Assembly (NCBI RefSeq): GCF_014201905.1
Contig: NZ_JACHFM010000001.1
Location: 634,994-698,993, forward strand
DNA: 64,000 nucleotides
Reading direction: 5' to 3'
From: Amaricoccus macauensis
GTDB taxonomy: Bacteria > Pseudomonadota > Alphaproteobacteria > Rhodobacterales > Rhodobacteraceae
The notes beneath the pieces are model-generated. The model saw only the letters and a program-made list of their open reading frames with translations. It had not been told where the DNA came from and searched no databases. The position numbers were made by a program, and so were the translations under genes. Shown here piece by piece: positions 31,268-41,899 of this stretch (position 1 is the first letter of the stretch; each line of letters starts with the position of its first letter).

Positions 31268-31825
31268 CTACGCGCCCGCGCCGCCAGTCACAACCGTGAC
31301 GGCCCGGCGGTTCTGCGACCAGCAGCTTTCGTCCGGGCAGGTGGCGACCGGCCGTTCGCGGCCGTAGGTGATGATCGACAGGCGGGTGTCCGGGATGCCC
31401 TGGCTCACCATGTAGTTGCGCACGGCACTCGCGCGCGCCGAGCCGAGCGCCATGTTGTACTCGGTCGTGCCGCGTTCGTCGGCGTGGCCCTCGATCAGGA
31501 TCGGTGCCGACGGGTTGGCGCGGAGCCAGCCGATCTGCGCGTTCAGGACCGCGATGGCCTGCGGATTAAGCGTCACCTGATCGACGGTGAAGAACACCCG
31601 GTCGGAGATCTGGCTGCCGGGCAAGAAGGAGGCGCTCGCCGGGCCGCCCGCGCCGCCGAAGGCGCCCCCGGCACCGCCGAGCGGGTCGCCACCGAGTGTG
31701 CCGGCGGTGCCGCTGAATCCCGGATCGGTCGGCACCGACACCTCGCCCCCGCGCGAACAGGCGGCCGCGCCCAGCGCCAGGGTCAGAAGAATGGCCGCGT
31801 TCCGGGCCGCCTTCGCCATCGTCAT
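31268..31825 (-). CDS. pal: Peptidoglycan-associated lipoprotein Pal
   Basis: The 185-residue lipoprotein has a signal with the lipobox LGAAAC, a Gly/Ala-rich linker (~35-65), and an OmpA-type peptidoglycan-binding domain with the signature ILIEGHADERGTTEYNMALG SARA in two pieces, including the Asp and Arg that hold diaminopimelate. It anchors the outer membrane to the wall and binds TolB. It comes 45 nt after tolB. Confidence 0.95.
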   Translation of the reverse strand: MTMAKAARNAAILLTLALGAAACSRGGEVSVPTDPGFSGTAGTLGGDPLGGAGGAFGGAGGPASASFLPGSQISDRVFFTVDQVTLNPQAIAVLNAQIGWLRANPSAPILIEGHADERGTTEYNMALGSARASAVRNYMVSQGIPDTRLSIITYGRERPVATCPDESCWSQNRRAVTVVTGGAGA

Positions 31826-31870
31826 CTCACTATCCCTTCATTCCGCCCGGATTCCCGGGATTCTTCGCAT

Positions 31871-33196
31871 TCAGCTCAGGAGCCCCGACCACGACGGGTC
31901 GGAGGCGAAGCCGTTGGTTGGCACCTTGCGCAGGTTCCGCCCGGTGATGTCCACCGAATAGAGTTGCGGCCCGCCCGTCGCGCCGGGAGTCTCGCGCGAG
32001 AACATGATCACCCGGCCGTTCGGCGACCAGCTCGGCCCCTCGTCGAGATAGCTGCCGGTCAGGATCTTCTCGCCCGAGCCGTCGGTGCGCATCACGCCGA
32101 TGTGGAAGCGCGATCCGTCGATGTTGGTGAAGGCGATCATGTCGCCGCGCGGCGACCAGACCGGCGTCGCGTAGCGCCCCTGCCCGAAACTGATGCGCGT
32201 TGCCTCGCCCCCGGACGCCGGCATGATGTAGAGCTGCTGCGATCCGCCGCGGTCGCTCTCAAAGACGATCTGGTTGCCGTCCGGCGAATAGCACGGCGCA
32301 GTGTCGATCGACGAGCTTCGGGTGAGCTGGGTTTCCGCGCCGCTCGCGAGGTCGGCGACGAAGAGGTCGGCGCCGGTGCCGACAGTCTTCGAATAGACCG
32401 CCTTGCGCATGTCCGGCGAGAAGCGCGGCGCGTAGGTCATGCCGGAGGTGTCCTGCATCACCACCCGCCGCTTGCCGCCGCCGGCCAGCAGCATCACCCG
32501 CGGCGGGCCGGCCTCATAGCTCGTGTAGAGCACCTGCCGCGCGTCCGCCGAGAGCCGCGGCGTCAGCACCAGCGACGACCCGTCGGTCAGGGTCGAGGCG
32601 TTCGCCCCGTCATAGTCCATGATCGCGAGTTGCTTGCGGCGGTTCTCCTTCGGCCCGCTCGCGGCGATGAACGCGACGCGGCTGTCGAAGTAACCGCCCT
32701 CGCCGGTCAGGCGCGAATAGACCGCGTCGGCTACCTTGTGCGCGAGACGGCGCCAGTTCGCCGTGCTGCCGCCGAACTGCAACCCCTCGCCCAGCCCCTG
32801 CTCGGCGAAGACGTCCCAGAGCCGGAAGCGCACCTGCGCCTTGTCGCCCGAGACGCCGACCGCGCCGGTGATCAGCGCCTGCGTGTTGATCGCCTTCCAG
32901 TCGGAGAACTGCACCGGCGCGTCAAAATTCGAGATCCGCCCGATGTGCGCGTTCGCCGGGATCTCGCGGAAAAGGCCGGTCCCGGTCAGGTCGTCGATCA
33001 CCACCTGGGTGATCTGCCCGGCAAGGGTCGCCGCCGCGGATCCGTCGGGCACGAACGCCGGAGCCGCAAACGGCATCGGCTCGACCACGCCCTCAGTGAT
33101 CTCGATCCTGAGGGGCGCGGCCACCGCGGCCCATGGCCGAAGCGCCATGGCTGCCGGGACGCCGATCAGAAGGTTGCGTCGCAGGCGATCTACCAT
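31871..33196 (-). CDS. tolB: Tol-Pal system protein TolB
   Basis: TolB (441 residues) is a periplasmic protein with an N-terminal alpha/beta domain and a six-bladed beta-propeller. Repeats of the form [29 protein letters not shown] and [12 protein letters not shown] are clear. The signal peptide starts at the ATG at 33196 ([12 protein letters not shown]), 7 nt inside the tolA coding end; the frame runs open further upstream but reads as tolA in another frame. Confidence 0.95.
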   Translation of the reverse strand: MVDRLRRNLLIGVPAAMALRPWAAVAAPLRIEITEGVVEPMPFAAPAFVPDGSAAATLAGQITQVVIDDLTGTGLFREIPANAHIGRISNFDAPVQFSDWKAINTQALITGAVGVSGDKAQVRFRLWDVFAEQGLGEGLQFGGSTANWRRLAHKVADAVYSRLTGEGGYFDSRVAFIAASGPKENRRKQLAIMDYDGANASTLTDGSSLVLTPRLSADARQVLYTSYEAGPPRVMLLAGGGKRRVVMQDTSGMTYAPRFSPDMRKAVYSKTVGTGADLFVADLASGAETQLTRSSSIDTAPCYSPDGNQIVFESDRGGSQQLYIMPASGGEATRISFGQGRYATPVWSPRGDMIAFTNIDGSRFHIGVMRTDGSGEKILTGSYLDEGPSWSPNGRVIMFSRETPGATGGPQLYSVDITGRNLRKVPTNGFASDPSWSGLLS

Positions 33197-34338
33197 GTCA
33201 CCATTCCCTCGGGGTTGAAGACGATTTCCACATCGCGCCACTGCGCGTACTTGTCCCGTGGCATCGAGTACGGCGCGCAGCGGATCAGCGCCCGCCGCGC
33301 CGCCTCGTAGGCCTGCTGGAAGCGCGCGTCGGGCGCGGGGCTCGGCTCGATCAGATGGATCGAGGCGTTGATGACGCCGCCGTCGGCGGCGAACTCCGCG
33401 CCCACCGTCACCTTGAGGCTCTGCGCGTCGCGAAGGCCCGCGGGCACGTTCCAGCACTTCTGGACCGCGAGCTTCAGCCCCTCCTTCTCCGAGCCGGTGA
33501 GCGGCGGGCCGACAGGCAGCGAGGTCTCGGCCGGACCGCCCCCGTCAGTCGCGGCAGTCCGGGAGGGCGCCGCCGCCGGGGTCGCCGCCGGCTTCTTCGC
33601 CGCCGCCTTCACGGCGGCGAGGACGGCCGCCTGGGTGGCGCCATCGTCCTCTTCCTTCGCAGGCTCGGGCGTCGGCCTTGCCGCGGCCACCGGCTTCGCC
33701 TCGGCGACGCGTTCGGGGCGCGACTTCGGGCGCGACGAGGTGGCGATCGCAATGGGTGCGGGTGGCTCGGGAGGCTCCGCGGCCTCCGGCGACGCCTCGG
33801 GCAAGGCTTCCGGCGGCTCGGCCTTCGCGGTCGTAACCTCCGGTTCGGGCTTCGTCACCGGCTTCGGCATCTCGGCCGGCCGCGCCTCCTCGGGCGGTGC
33901 CGGCGTCGGCTGCGGGGCGATGGTCGGGGCCGGGCGCACCCGCGGCGGCGCGGCGGCGGTCGGCGGCGCCAGCGTCACGACCTTCGGCACGATCCGCTCG
34001 GGCGTCGCGGGCGTTTCCAGCGCCGCGGGGGGCGGCGGCGAGGCCGTGGCCACTTCCTCCGGCGCCATGTCGGGCGCCTCCGCGGGCGCGCTCTCCGCCG
34101 GTTGCTCCGGCGCGGCCGGTCGCGGCGAGGGAACGACGGGTGGCGCCTCGTCAGTGCGCGGCGCGTCCGCCGGTGCGGACGCCGCCTTCTCGAAAGCCTC
34201 CTCAGAGACGAAGCTCACGCTCGTCACGGGAATGGGTTCGCGATCGGCCGGGCCGAACCACGGCAGGCCGAAGATCGCAATGAGGATCAGCGCGCCATGC
34301 CCAGCCGCCGAAACCTTGGTGCCAATCGCCATGGCCAC
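33190..34338 (-). CDS. tolA: Tol-Pal system protein TolA
   Basis: The 382-residue protein has a single N-terminal membrane helix (~9-27, [17 protein letters not shown]), a long Pro/Ala/Glu-rich stretch (~45-275) in place of the simple Ala/Lys helix of enterobacteria, and a C-terminal globular domain with [19 protein letters not shown], the TonB/TolA-like fold. It couples TolQR energy to Pal. It begins 3 nt after tolR and overlaps tolB by 7 nt. Confidence 0.92.
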   Translation of the reverse strand: MAMAIGTKVSAAGHGALILIAIFGLPWFGPADREPIPVTSVSFVSEEAFEKAASAPADAPRTDEAPPVVPSPRPAAPEQPAESAPAEAPDMAPEEVATASPPPPAALETPATPERIVPKVVTLAPPTAAAPPRVRPAPTIAPQPTPAPPEEARPAEMPKPVTKPEPEVTTAKAEPPEALPEASPEAAEPPEPPAPIAIATSSRPKSRPERVAEAKPVAAARPTPEPAKEEDDGATQAAVLAAVKAAAKKPAATPAAAPSRTAATDGGGPAETSLPVGPPLTGSEKEGLKLAVQKCWNVPAGLRDAQSLKVTVGAEFAADGGVINASIHLIEPSPAPDARFQQAYEAARRALIRCAPYSMPRDKYAQWRDVEIVFNPEGMVTW

Positions 34339-34341
34339 AGT

Positions 34342-34812
34342 CTAGCCGCCCGATACCGAACCGTCGAACTTCGGTCCACCCTGCTCGGTCACAAGCCCTA
34401 TGTCGTTGAAACCGCTGGCGTTCAACGCGCCCATCACCTGCATGACCCCCTCATAGGGGATGCCTCCGTCCGCGCGCAGGAACACCTTGCCGCTCTTTCG
34501 CTCCGCCGCGACGGAGCGCAGCAGCGGGATGAGCTGTGCCGGCTCGACCGGCGAATTCTGCACGAGAATGCCGCCGTCACGGGTGAGCGCGATGGTGAGC
34601 GGCTCCTCCTGATCGGAGGGCAGCGCGGTCGCGGCGGTCTTCGGCAGCTCGATCGGCACGCCGACAGTCAGAAGCGGTGCCGCCACCATGAAGATGATGA
34701 GCAGCACCAGCATCACGTCGACCATCGGCGTGACGTTGATCTCCGCCATCGGCCGGTTGCGCCGGCGCCGGCCACTCCGCGAGCGGCCGGAGGTCTGCAG
34801 ACTGGCGCCCAC
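34342..34812 (-). CDS. tolR: Tol-Pal system protein TolR
   Basis: TolR (156 residues, ExbD/TolR family) has a basic N-terminus, then MAEINVTPMVDVMLVLLIIF with the conserved membrane Asp that takes part in proton use, and a periplasmic domain. It forms the ion-driven motor with TolQ. It is 3 nt downstream of tolQ and 3 nt upstream of tolA. Confidence 0.95.
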   Translation of the reverse strand: MGASLQTSGRSRSGRRRRNRPMAEINVTPMVDVMLVLLIIFMVAAPLLTVGVPIELPKTAATALPSDQEEPLTIALTRDGGILVQNSPVEPAQLIPLLRSVAAERKSGKVFLRADGGIPYEGVMQVMGALNASGFNDIGLVTEQGGPKFDGSVSGG

Positions 34813-34815
34813 GGC

Positions 34816-35517
34816 TCAGGCCGCCCGGTCGAGCTGGCGCGACAGGATCATCGAGAACTCGTCGGCAAAGCCCTCGTAGCCGCCGATCACCTGTTCGGTC
34901 TCGTGGTTGAACTTGTTGTAAAAGATCACCGCCGGGATCGCCGCAAGCAGCCCGAGGCCGGTCGCGAGCAGCGCCTCGGCGATGCCGGGCGCCACGACCG
35001 CGAGATTGGTCGACTGCTGGAGGGCGATCTGCTCGAAGGCGTGCTTGATGCCCCAGACCGTGCCGAAGAGACCGACGAACGGCGCGATCGACCCGACGGT
35101 GGCGAGAAACGTCAGCCCCTTTGTCAGGCTGTCTGACTCGCGCCCGATCGCCACGTTCATCGCCCGCTCGATGCGGGCCTGCACGCCGTGGATCAGCCCG
35201 CCGTCCTTGCGGTGCGACCGGCGCCACTCGCTCATGCCGGCAGCGAAGATGCGCGCGGAGGAGCCGGCCGGGTCCGGCCCGATCCGGTCATAGACCACAT
35301 CGAGCGGCTCGCCAGACCAGAATTCCTGATCGAAGTCGCGCACCTCCCCGCGCACGCGGCGCAGGTCAATGAGCTTCTGGACGATGATCGCCCAGGACCA
35401 GAACGAAGCGGCAATGAGGACGAGCATCACGATCTGCACCGTGAAGGTCGCCCGGAAAAACAGCGCGAGCAGGGAAAAATCGACCTGCTGGGCCGCGGCC
35501 ATGGTGTCAGGATTCAT
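34816..35517 (-). CDS. tolQ: Tol-Pal system protein TolQ
   Basis: TolQ (233 residues, MotA/ExbB/TolQ proton-channel family) has three membrane helices, including LIAASFWSWAIIVQKL and the conserved TVGSIAPFVGLFGTVWGI followed by VAPGIAEALLATGLGLLAAIPAV. It heads the tolQRAB-pal-cpoB run; a 128-nt AT-richer gap to ybgC may hold a promoter. Confidence 0.95.
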   Translation of the reverse strand: MNPDTMAAAQQVDFSLLALFFRATFTVQIVMLVLIAASFWSWAIIVQKLIDLRRVRGEVRDFDQEFWSGEPLDVVYDRIGPDPAGSSARIFAAGMSEWRRSHRKDGGLIHGVQARIERAMNVAIGRESDSLTKGLTFLATVGSIAPFVGLFGTVWGIKHAFEQIALQQSTNLAVVAPGIAEALLATGLGLLAAIPAVIFYNKFNHETEQVIGGYEGFADEFSMILSRQLDRAA

Positions 35518-35645
35518 GGATGCCTGTCTCGGATACTCACTCGGGTCGCCTCAGTTCGGCCATGTTTCGTCCGGCTCTGAGGCAACGATACCACATTTTG
35601 CGATGCTGTAGGCGGAAATAACGCGTTCTGTCCAGCGAGGCGCCG

Positions 35646-36059
35646 TCAAACTACCGCGAGAGTGGTTAACGCCATCAGCAGGTCCGGCGGTATGCGCGCG
35701 GGTCGGCCTTCGCGCCCGAGGCAGGCCAGAACGACCGTCGCATGCACGAGGAGCGTCTCATCGCGCCAGATGTCCTGCGTCATCGCGATGCGCGCGCCGC
35801 GCGGTGGCGCGGACACCGTTGTCTTCACGAGAAGTTGATCTTCGAGGCGCGCCGGCGCAAGATAGCTCACCGCCACCTCGCGCACCGCGAAGACCAGCCC
35901 CAGCCGGTCCCGGATATCGGTCTGACTGAACCCGAGTTCGAGAAGCGCCTCGGTCCGCGCCCGCTCGATGAACTTCAGATAGTTGGCGTAGTAGACGATC
36001 CCCGCGGCGTCGGTGTCCTCGTAGTAGACCCGAAGCCGGAACCTGGCGGGACCGCTCAC
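35646..36059 (-). CDS. ybgC: Tol-Pal associated acyl-CoA thioesterase YbgC
   Basis: The 137-residue hot-dog-fold thioesterase has the YbgC signature RVYYEDTDAAGIVYYANYLKFIERARTE (in adjoining parts) with the catalytic Asp. It hydrolyses acyl-CoAs and associates with phospholipid synthesis proteins. The ATG overlaps the stop of the upstream lipoprotein gene by 4 nt. In Rhodobacter relatives ruvA/ruvB often precede ybgC; here lipoprotein genes do. Confidence 0.93.
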   Translation of the reverse strand: MSGPARFRLRVYYEDTDAAGIVYYANYLKFIERARTEALLELGFSQTDIRDRLGLVFAVREVAVSYLAPARLEDQLLVKTTVSAPPRGARIAMTQDIWRDETLLVHATVVLACLGREGRPARIPPDLLMALTTLAVV

Positions 36060-36376
36060 AGCGAATGCCGGATCGCGTAGACCTGACCCGTGGTGCTCAC
36101 TTCGCAGAAATGGACCCGCTGCTCGCCGCTCAGGGTGTCACCGACGGTGACAAGGCCACGGTTGTCGGGGGTCGCGCCGCTCCAGACCGGCAGCACCGCC
36201 GACTGCGGCGCATGGATGTGCTCGGCCACGGCCGCGCCGCACCTTGCCTCCATGAGCTGCTTTGTGGCCTCGGGAAGCGGTTCCGGTGCCGGCACTGGCC
36301 CGGCGGCCTGCTGGTTGACGCATCCCGCCACGAGGATTGGTGCGAGGAGCACGAAAGGAAGGACGGAGCGGAGCAT
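36056..36376 (-). CDS. Small lipoprotein, first of three related genes
   Basis: The 106-residue protein starts MLRSVLPFVLLAPILVAGC, with lipobox VAGC. After a Pro-rich spacer it has a Cys (ARCGAAV) and, 44 residues on, a second Cys in RVHFCEVSTTGQVYAI. The C-terminal pattern F-x-C-x-V-x3-G-x-(I/V) recurs in the two lipoproteins transcribed before it, so the three look like diverged paralogues. Its stop codon overlaps the ybgC start by 4 nt, linking it to the Tol-Pal run. The first ATG of the open frame is far upstream and is rejected in favour of 36376. Confidence 0.72.
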   Translation of the reverse strand: MLRSVLPFVLLAPILVAGCVNQQAAGPVPAPEPLPEATKQLMEARCGAAVAEHIHAPQSAVLPVWSGATPDNRGLVTVGDTLSGEQRVHFCEVSTTGQVYAIRHSL

Positions 36377-36437
36377 GATTCGCCTTGGGAAGCGCCGGGC
36401 GGGCGGCTCGGGAGCCGCCCGCCGAGACAGAGGCGCC

Positions 36438-36731
36438 TTAGTGGACGACACCCTGGCTGAAGCTGGTGATGGCGCCGCTCGCGTCCACCACGCAGGTGAA
36501 GTCGCTGTTGCCGACGCTGGTGGTGTAGATCGACTCGCCGGTCTTGGTGGCGCCGGTCGCGACGATCGAGACGTTACCGGCCGTCGCGCCGGTGCTGGCG
36601 ATCGTGCGGTCAACGCAAGCCTGTTCGGCGGCGCTGAGCACGGGGGCCGGCGGAGGCGGGGGCTCCTTGTGCCCGCAGGCTGCGATACCGAGGGGAAGCG
36701 CGCAAAGCGCGAAAAGCTTCCATGTGGTCAT
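36438..36731 (-). CDS. Small lipoprotein, second of three related genes
   Basis: The 97-residue protein begins MTTWKLFALCALPLGIAAC (lipobox IAAC) with a proline run just after the modified Cys. A Cys in AEQACVDRT is followed, exactly 40 residues later, by a Cys in SDFTCVVDASGAITSF. That spacing is identical in the gene at 36874. GGAGGG lies 8 nt before the ATG. It probably sits on the inner face of the outer membrane, with the two further Cys able to form a disulfide. Function unknown. Confidence 0.72.
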   Translation of the reverse strand: MTTWKLFALCALPLGIAACGHKEPPPPPAPVLSAAEQACVDRTIASTGATAGNVSIVATGATKTGESIYTTSVGNSDFTCVVDASGAITSFSQGVVH

Positions 36732-36873
36732 CTTAAGGCCCTCCTTGCACGCCGGCGAAACCTCTTGCGCTGTTGCCGGCAACCACTGGCGTAACAATCG
36801 GAACCCTACAGGGCAAGCGCCGAGGGCGGCGCGGTTTTCCGCCCGGCCCCCCTCAGCAACAATCCGCAGGGTG

Positions 36874-37185
36874 TCAGGTCCGCGCGTCGCCGACCCTCGT
36901 GATGCTCTTGACAGTGAGGTCCGCGCCGATTTCGCAGGCGAACGTGCCGTTCGAGGCGAGGACGTTCACGACGGCGGTGCCCATCGGGGTCTCGCGATCA
37001 TAGACGCTGCGCAAATCGTTGGTGGACATCGCATTCTGCGCGGCCACCTCGTTCTTGCAGGCGGAGATCTGGCTGTCTCTCACGCTCGCCGCTGCCTCGC
37101 CGCTCGGCGTGGTTCCACCATGCTGACATGCGGCGAGCAGCAGCGGTGCGGCGATCATGGCCGCAAGCGTTACACCGATCTTCAT
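36874..37185 (-). CDS. Small lipoprotein, third of three related genes
   Basis: The 103-residue protein begins MKIGVTLAAMIAAPLLLAAC (lipobox LAAC). It has Cys in QISACKNEV and, after exactly 40 residues, in GTFACEIGADLTVKSI, matching the gene at 36438 in spacing and in the F-x-C-x-h-x3 ending. GGGGAG precedes the ATG at 37185. The open frame runs further upstream through the hairpin at 37243-37280, which is not credible coding. Function unknown. Confidence 0.72.
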   Translation of the reverse strand: MKIGVTLAAMIAAPLLLAACQHGGTTPSGEAAASVRDSQISACKNEVAAQNAMSTNDLRSVYDRETPMGTAVVNVLASNGTFACEIGADLTVKSITRVGDART

Positions 37186-37242
37186 CTCGTTCTCCCCAGT
37201 CCGTTGTGTTCGACTCTCTGAGAACGCTCGGCTGGGCCGAGA

Positions 37243-37280
37243 GTTCCAGGCGGGTTCCATTTGTGGAACCCGCCTGGAAC
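37243..37280. repeat. Perfect 17-bp inverted repeat between lipA and the lipoproteins
   Basis: Arms GTTCCAGGCGGGTTCCA (37243-37259) and TGGAACCCGCCTGGAAC (37264-37280) pair perfectly with a 4-nt loop TTTG. The hairpin lies 79 nt downstream of lipA on the minus strand and 58 nt upstream of the first lipoprotein start. No T-run follows on the minus strand, so it may be a processing or stabilising hairpin rather than a simple terminator. Confidence 0.75.
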
Positions 37281-37358
37281 CTGTCAATCTGCCGGAAAGT
37301 CTGCCGGGAAACGACGGCCGCCGCCGCTCCCCGCGGGCCCGTCCTCTACGCCTGTCTT

Positions 37359-38321
37359 CTACGCCTGCCCGAACTTGGCGAGGCGCGCCGAGCGAAGCCG
37401 GGCGAAGTCGGAGCCGGCGTGATAGCTCGACCGGGTGAGCGGCGTCGCCGACACCATCAGGAACCCCTTGCCGAACGCCGCCTTCTCGTAAGCCGCGAAC
37501 TCGTCAGGCGTCACGAAGCGGTTCACCGCGTGGTGCTTCGGCGTCGGCTGCAGGTACTGGCCGATCGTCAGGAAATCGACGTCCGCCGCGCGCATGTCAT
37601 CCATGACCTGCGTCACGGCCTGACGGTCCTCGCCCAGCCCGACCATGATGCCGGACTTGGTGAACATCGTCGGGTCAAGTTCCTTCACCCGCTGCAGGAG
37701 CCGCAGGCTATGGAAGTAGCGCGCACCCGGACGCACCTCGGGGTAGAGGCCCGGCACCGTCTCGAGGTTGTGGTTGAAGACATCGGGCTTCGCCGCCACC
37801 ACCACCTCGAGCGCATCCGGCCCGCAGCGCAGGAAGTCGGGCGTCAGCACCTCGATCGTCGTGCCAGGGTTCTTCCGGCGCACGGCGCGGATCGTCTGGG
37901 CGATATGCTCCGCCCCGCCGTCGGCCAGATCGTCCCGGTCGACCGAGGTGATCACCACGTGGTTGAGGCCGAGCTTTTCCACCGCCACCGCCACCCGGGC
38001 CGGCTCGAACGCGTCGAGGGCGTCCGGACGCCCGGTCGCCACGTTGCAGAAGGTGCAGCCGCGGGTGCAGATCTCGCCCATGATCATCATGGTCGCGTGA
38101 CCCTGGCTCCAGCACTCGCCGACGTTCGGGCACCCTGCCTCCTCGCAGACGGTGACGAGCCGGTTCTCGCGCATGATCGCGCGGGTCTTCTGGTAGCCCT
38201 CCGAGGACGGCGCCTTCACCCGGATCCAGTCCGGCTTCTTCAGAAGCGGCGTATCGGGCCGGTGCGCCTTTTCCGGGTGCCGCTGCGCCCGATCGCTGTT
38301 GTCCCGCGAACTGGTGGTCAT
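37359..38321 (-). CDS. lipA: Lipoyl synthase
   Basis: LipA is a radical-SAM enzyme that inserts two sulfurs into protein-bound octanoyl groups. The 320-residue protein has the auxiliary cluster motif [12 protein letters not shown], the radical-SAM motif CTRGCTFC, and the C-terminal serine region [11 protein letters not shown]. The ATG at 38321 is preferred because GAGGGG stands upstream; the frame is open to 38354. Its products include pyruvate and 2-oxoglutarate dehydrogenases. Confidence 0.96.
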   Translation of the reverse strand: MTTSSRDNSDRAQRHPEKAHRPDTPLLKKPDWIRVKAPSSEGYQKTRAIMRENRLVTVCEEAGCPNVGECWSQGHATMMIMGEICTRGCTFCNVATGRPDALDAFEPARVAVAVEKLGLNHVVITSVDRDDLADGGAEHIAQTIRAVRRKNPGTTIEVLTPDFLRCGPDALEVVVAAKPDVFNHNLETVPGLYPEVRPGARYFHSLRLLQRVKELDPTMFTKSGIMVGLGEDRQAVTQVMDDMRAADVDFLTIGQYLQPTPKHHAVNRFVTPDEFAAYEKAAFGKGFLMVSATPLTRSSYHAGSDFARLRSARLAKFGQA

Positions 38322-38374
38322 TCGTCCCCTCGTTTCTCTCCCGCGCCGAAGCATAAAGTCAGCGCGGCCAGATG

Positions 38375-39334
38375 TCAGCGACTATTGGCGACTGGCAGCC
38401 CTGAAGGTGCTTCATGGCTCGGGCCCGTCCAGCCGGCGATTACCTGCCTCCCGGCCTCGCCAAATATGCGCCCAAGCTCGCCAAACCAGCCGTCATCGAC
38501 GGAAAGGCGGCGCCGGACGAGCCCGATCGTCCGCCGAGGCTCGGGCTCGGCAAAGCGCGTGAGTGCGAGCCCGGGCGCCGCCGCGCTTTCGGCCGAGGCC
38601 GCGAGCTCGGGCAGAAGCGTCACGCCGAATCCCTCCGAGACCAGCCTGCAGAGCGTCGAGAGGCTCGCGGCGCGCAGATCCATCGGCGCCCGGCTGCGAT
38701 CGACCGCGCAGGCGGCGATCGCCTGATCGGCGAGGCAATGGCCGTCGTCCAGCAGCAGCAACTGTCCCGGCTCCATCGCCTCGGGCGCGGGTTCCGCCCC
38801 GAGTGCCGCGAGCCGGCTCCCGGTCCCCGCGAGCAGGAAGCGATCCTCGAAGAGCGGCTCAGCCACCAGATCCGCCGCCTCGACCGGCAGTGCCATCACC
38901 GCCGCGTCGAGCCCGCCGCTCCGCACCTCGTCAATGAGCCGCTCGGTCTGCGCCTCGCGCACGCCGAGATCGAGGGAGATGTTGCGCGCCCGCAATTCCG
39001 GCAGCGCGAGCGGCAGCAGGTAGGGCGCGACCGTCGGGATCACGCCGATGCGGAGGCGCCCGGAGAGGCCACCATGCCAGCGCGCGACCTGCTCGATCTC
39101 GCGGACCTCCTCGAAGATCCGCCGCGCCCGCCGCACGATCTCGCGCCCGGTCGGTGTCAGCACCGCCTCGCGCGGCCCGCGCTCCACCAGACGCGCGCCC
39201 AGCGTCGCCTCCAGTTCGCGGATCTGCACGGAGAGCGCCGGCTGACTGATGTTCACCGCCGCGGCAGCGCGCCCGAAGTGGCCTTCTTCGGCGAGCGCTG
39301 TCAGGGAGCGAAGCTGGCGCAGGGTGAAGCTCAT
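38375..39334 (-). CDS. oxyR: Peroxide-sensing regulator OxyR
   Basis: The 319-residue LysR-family regulator has an N-terminal helix-turn-helix ([20 protein letters not shown]) and a sensor domain holding [12 protein letters not shown]. The two cysteines (200 and 209) are eight residues apart, as in the redox pair of E. coli OxyR. It is divergent from katG across a 242-nt region, the usual arrangement for a peroxide switch. Both the redox Cys pair and the context support OxyR over a generic LysR call. Confidence 0.92.
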   Translation of the reverse strand: MSFTLRQLRSLTALAEEGHFGRAAAAVNISQPALSVQIRELEATLGARLVERGPREAVLTPTGREIVRRARRIFEEVREIEQVARWHGGLSGRLRIGVIPTVAPYLLPLALPELRARNISLDLGVREAQTERLIDEVRSGGLDAAVMALPVEAADLVAEPLFEDRFLLAGTGSRLAALGAEPAPEAMEPGQLLLLDDGHCLADQAIAACAVDRSRAPMDLRAASLSTLCRLVSEGFGVTLLPELAASAESAAAPGLALTRFAEPEPRRTIGLVRRRLSVDDGWFGELGRIFGEAGRQVIAGWTGPSHEAPSGLPVANSR

Positions 39335-39358
39335 AATGTCAATTTATCGCCCTGCGAA

Positions 39359-39373
39359 GGAAATGCAATTTCC
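39359..39373. promoter_or_regulatory. Candidate operator in the oxyR-katG intergenic region
   Basis: GGAAAT-GCA-ATTTCC is a perfect dyad 25 nt from the oxyR start, in an AT-rich stretch (39335-39405). LysR regulators usually bind such dyads beside their own promoter. It is not a textbook ATAG-N7-CTAT OxyR site, so assignment is tentative. Confidence 0.4.
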
Positions 39374-39432
39374 CCTTATGATTGGAACGGCCTATACCGG
39401 GGGCTCAGGCAGCTCAACTCCAGGGGGAAGCG

Positions 39433-39501
39433 ATGACCGAGAGGCCGATGAGCGACGCATCCTTCCGCCCCACCGCGGGCGCTTGCCCGAGGCTCGCCTG
39501 A
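39433..39501 (+). CDS. Candidate 22-residue leader ORF upstream of katG
   Basis: ATG at 39433 follows GGGGGAAG with good spacing and opens a 22-codon frame (starting MTERPMSDASF) ending at TGA 39499. A hairpin CGGGC-GCTT-GCCCG overlaps its end, and a GTTTTT run follows the stop. The katG start is 75 nt further on. The arrangement resembles a leader peptide or attenuator, but composition alone cannot prove translation. Confidence 0.35.
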   Translation: MTERPMSDASFRPTAGACPRLA

Positions 39502-41784
<2,283 letters not shown>

Positions 41785-41790
41785 GCCTCC

Positions 41791-41815
41791 GGGGGAGCGG
41801 TTCCGCCGCTCCCCC
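41791..41815 (+). terminator. Terminator-like hairpin after katG
   Basis: GGGGGAGCGG and CCGCTCCCCC pair perfectly over 10 bp with a TTCCG loop, starting 7 nt after the katG stop. A C/T-rich tract follows instead of a T-run. Confidence 0.6.
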
Positions 41816-41899
41816 TGCCCTGCCCCTCCCCGCAATGTCATGAAACGCCGGGCCGGCTCTGTCGTTGGGTTCCCGAGATCCCAAGGACAGGAGACGACC

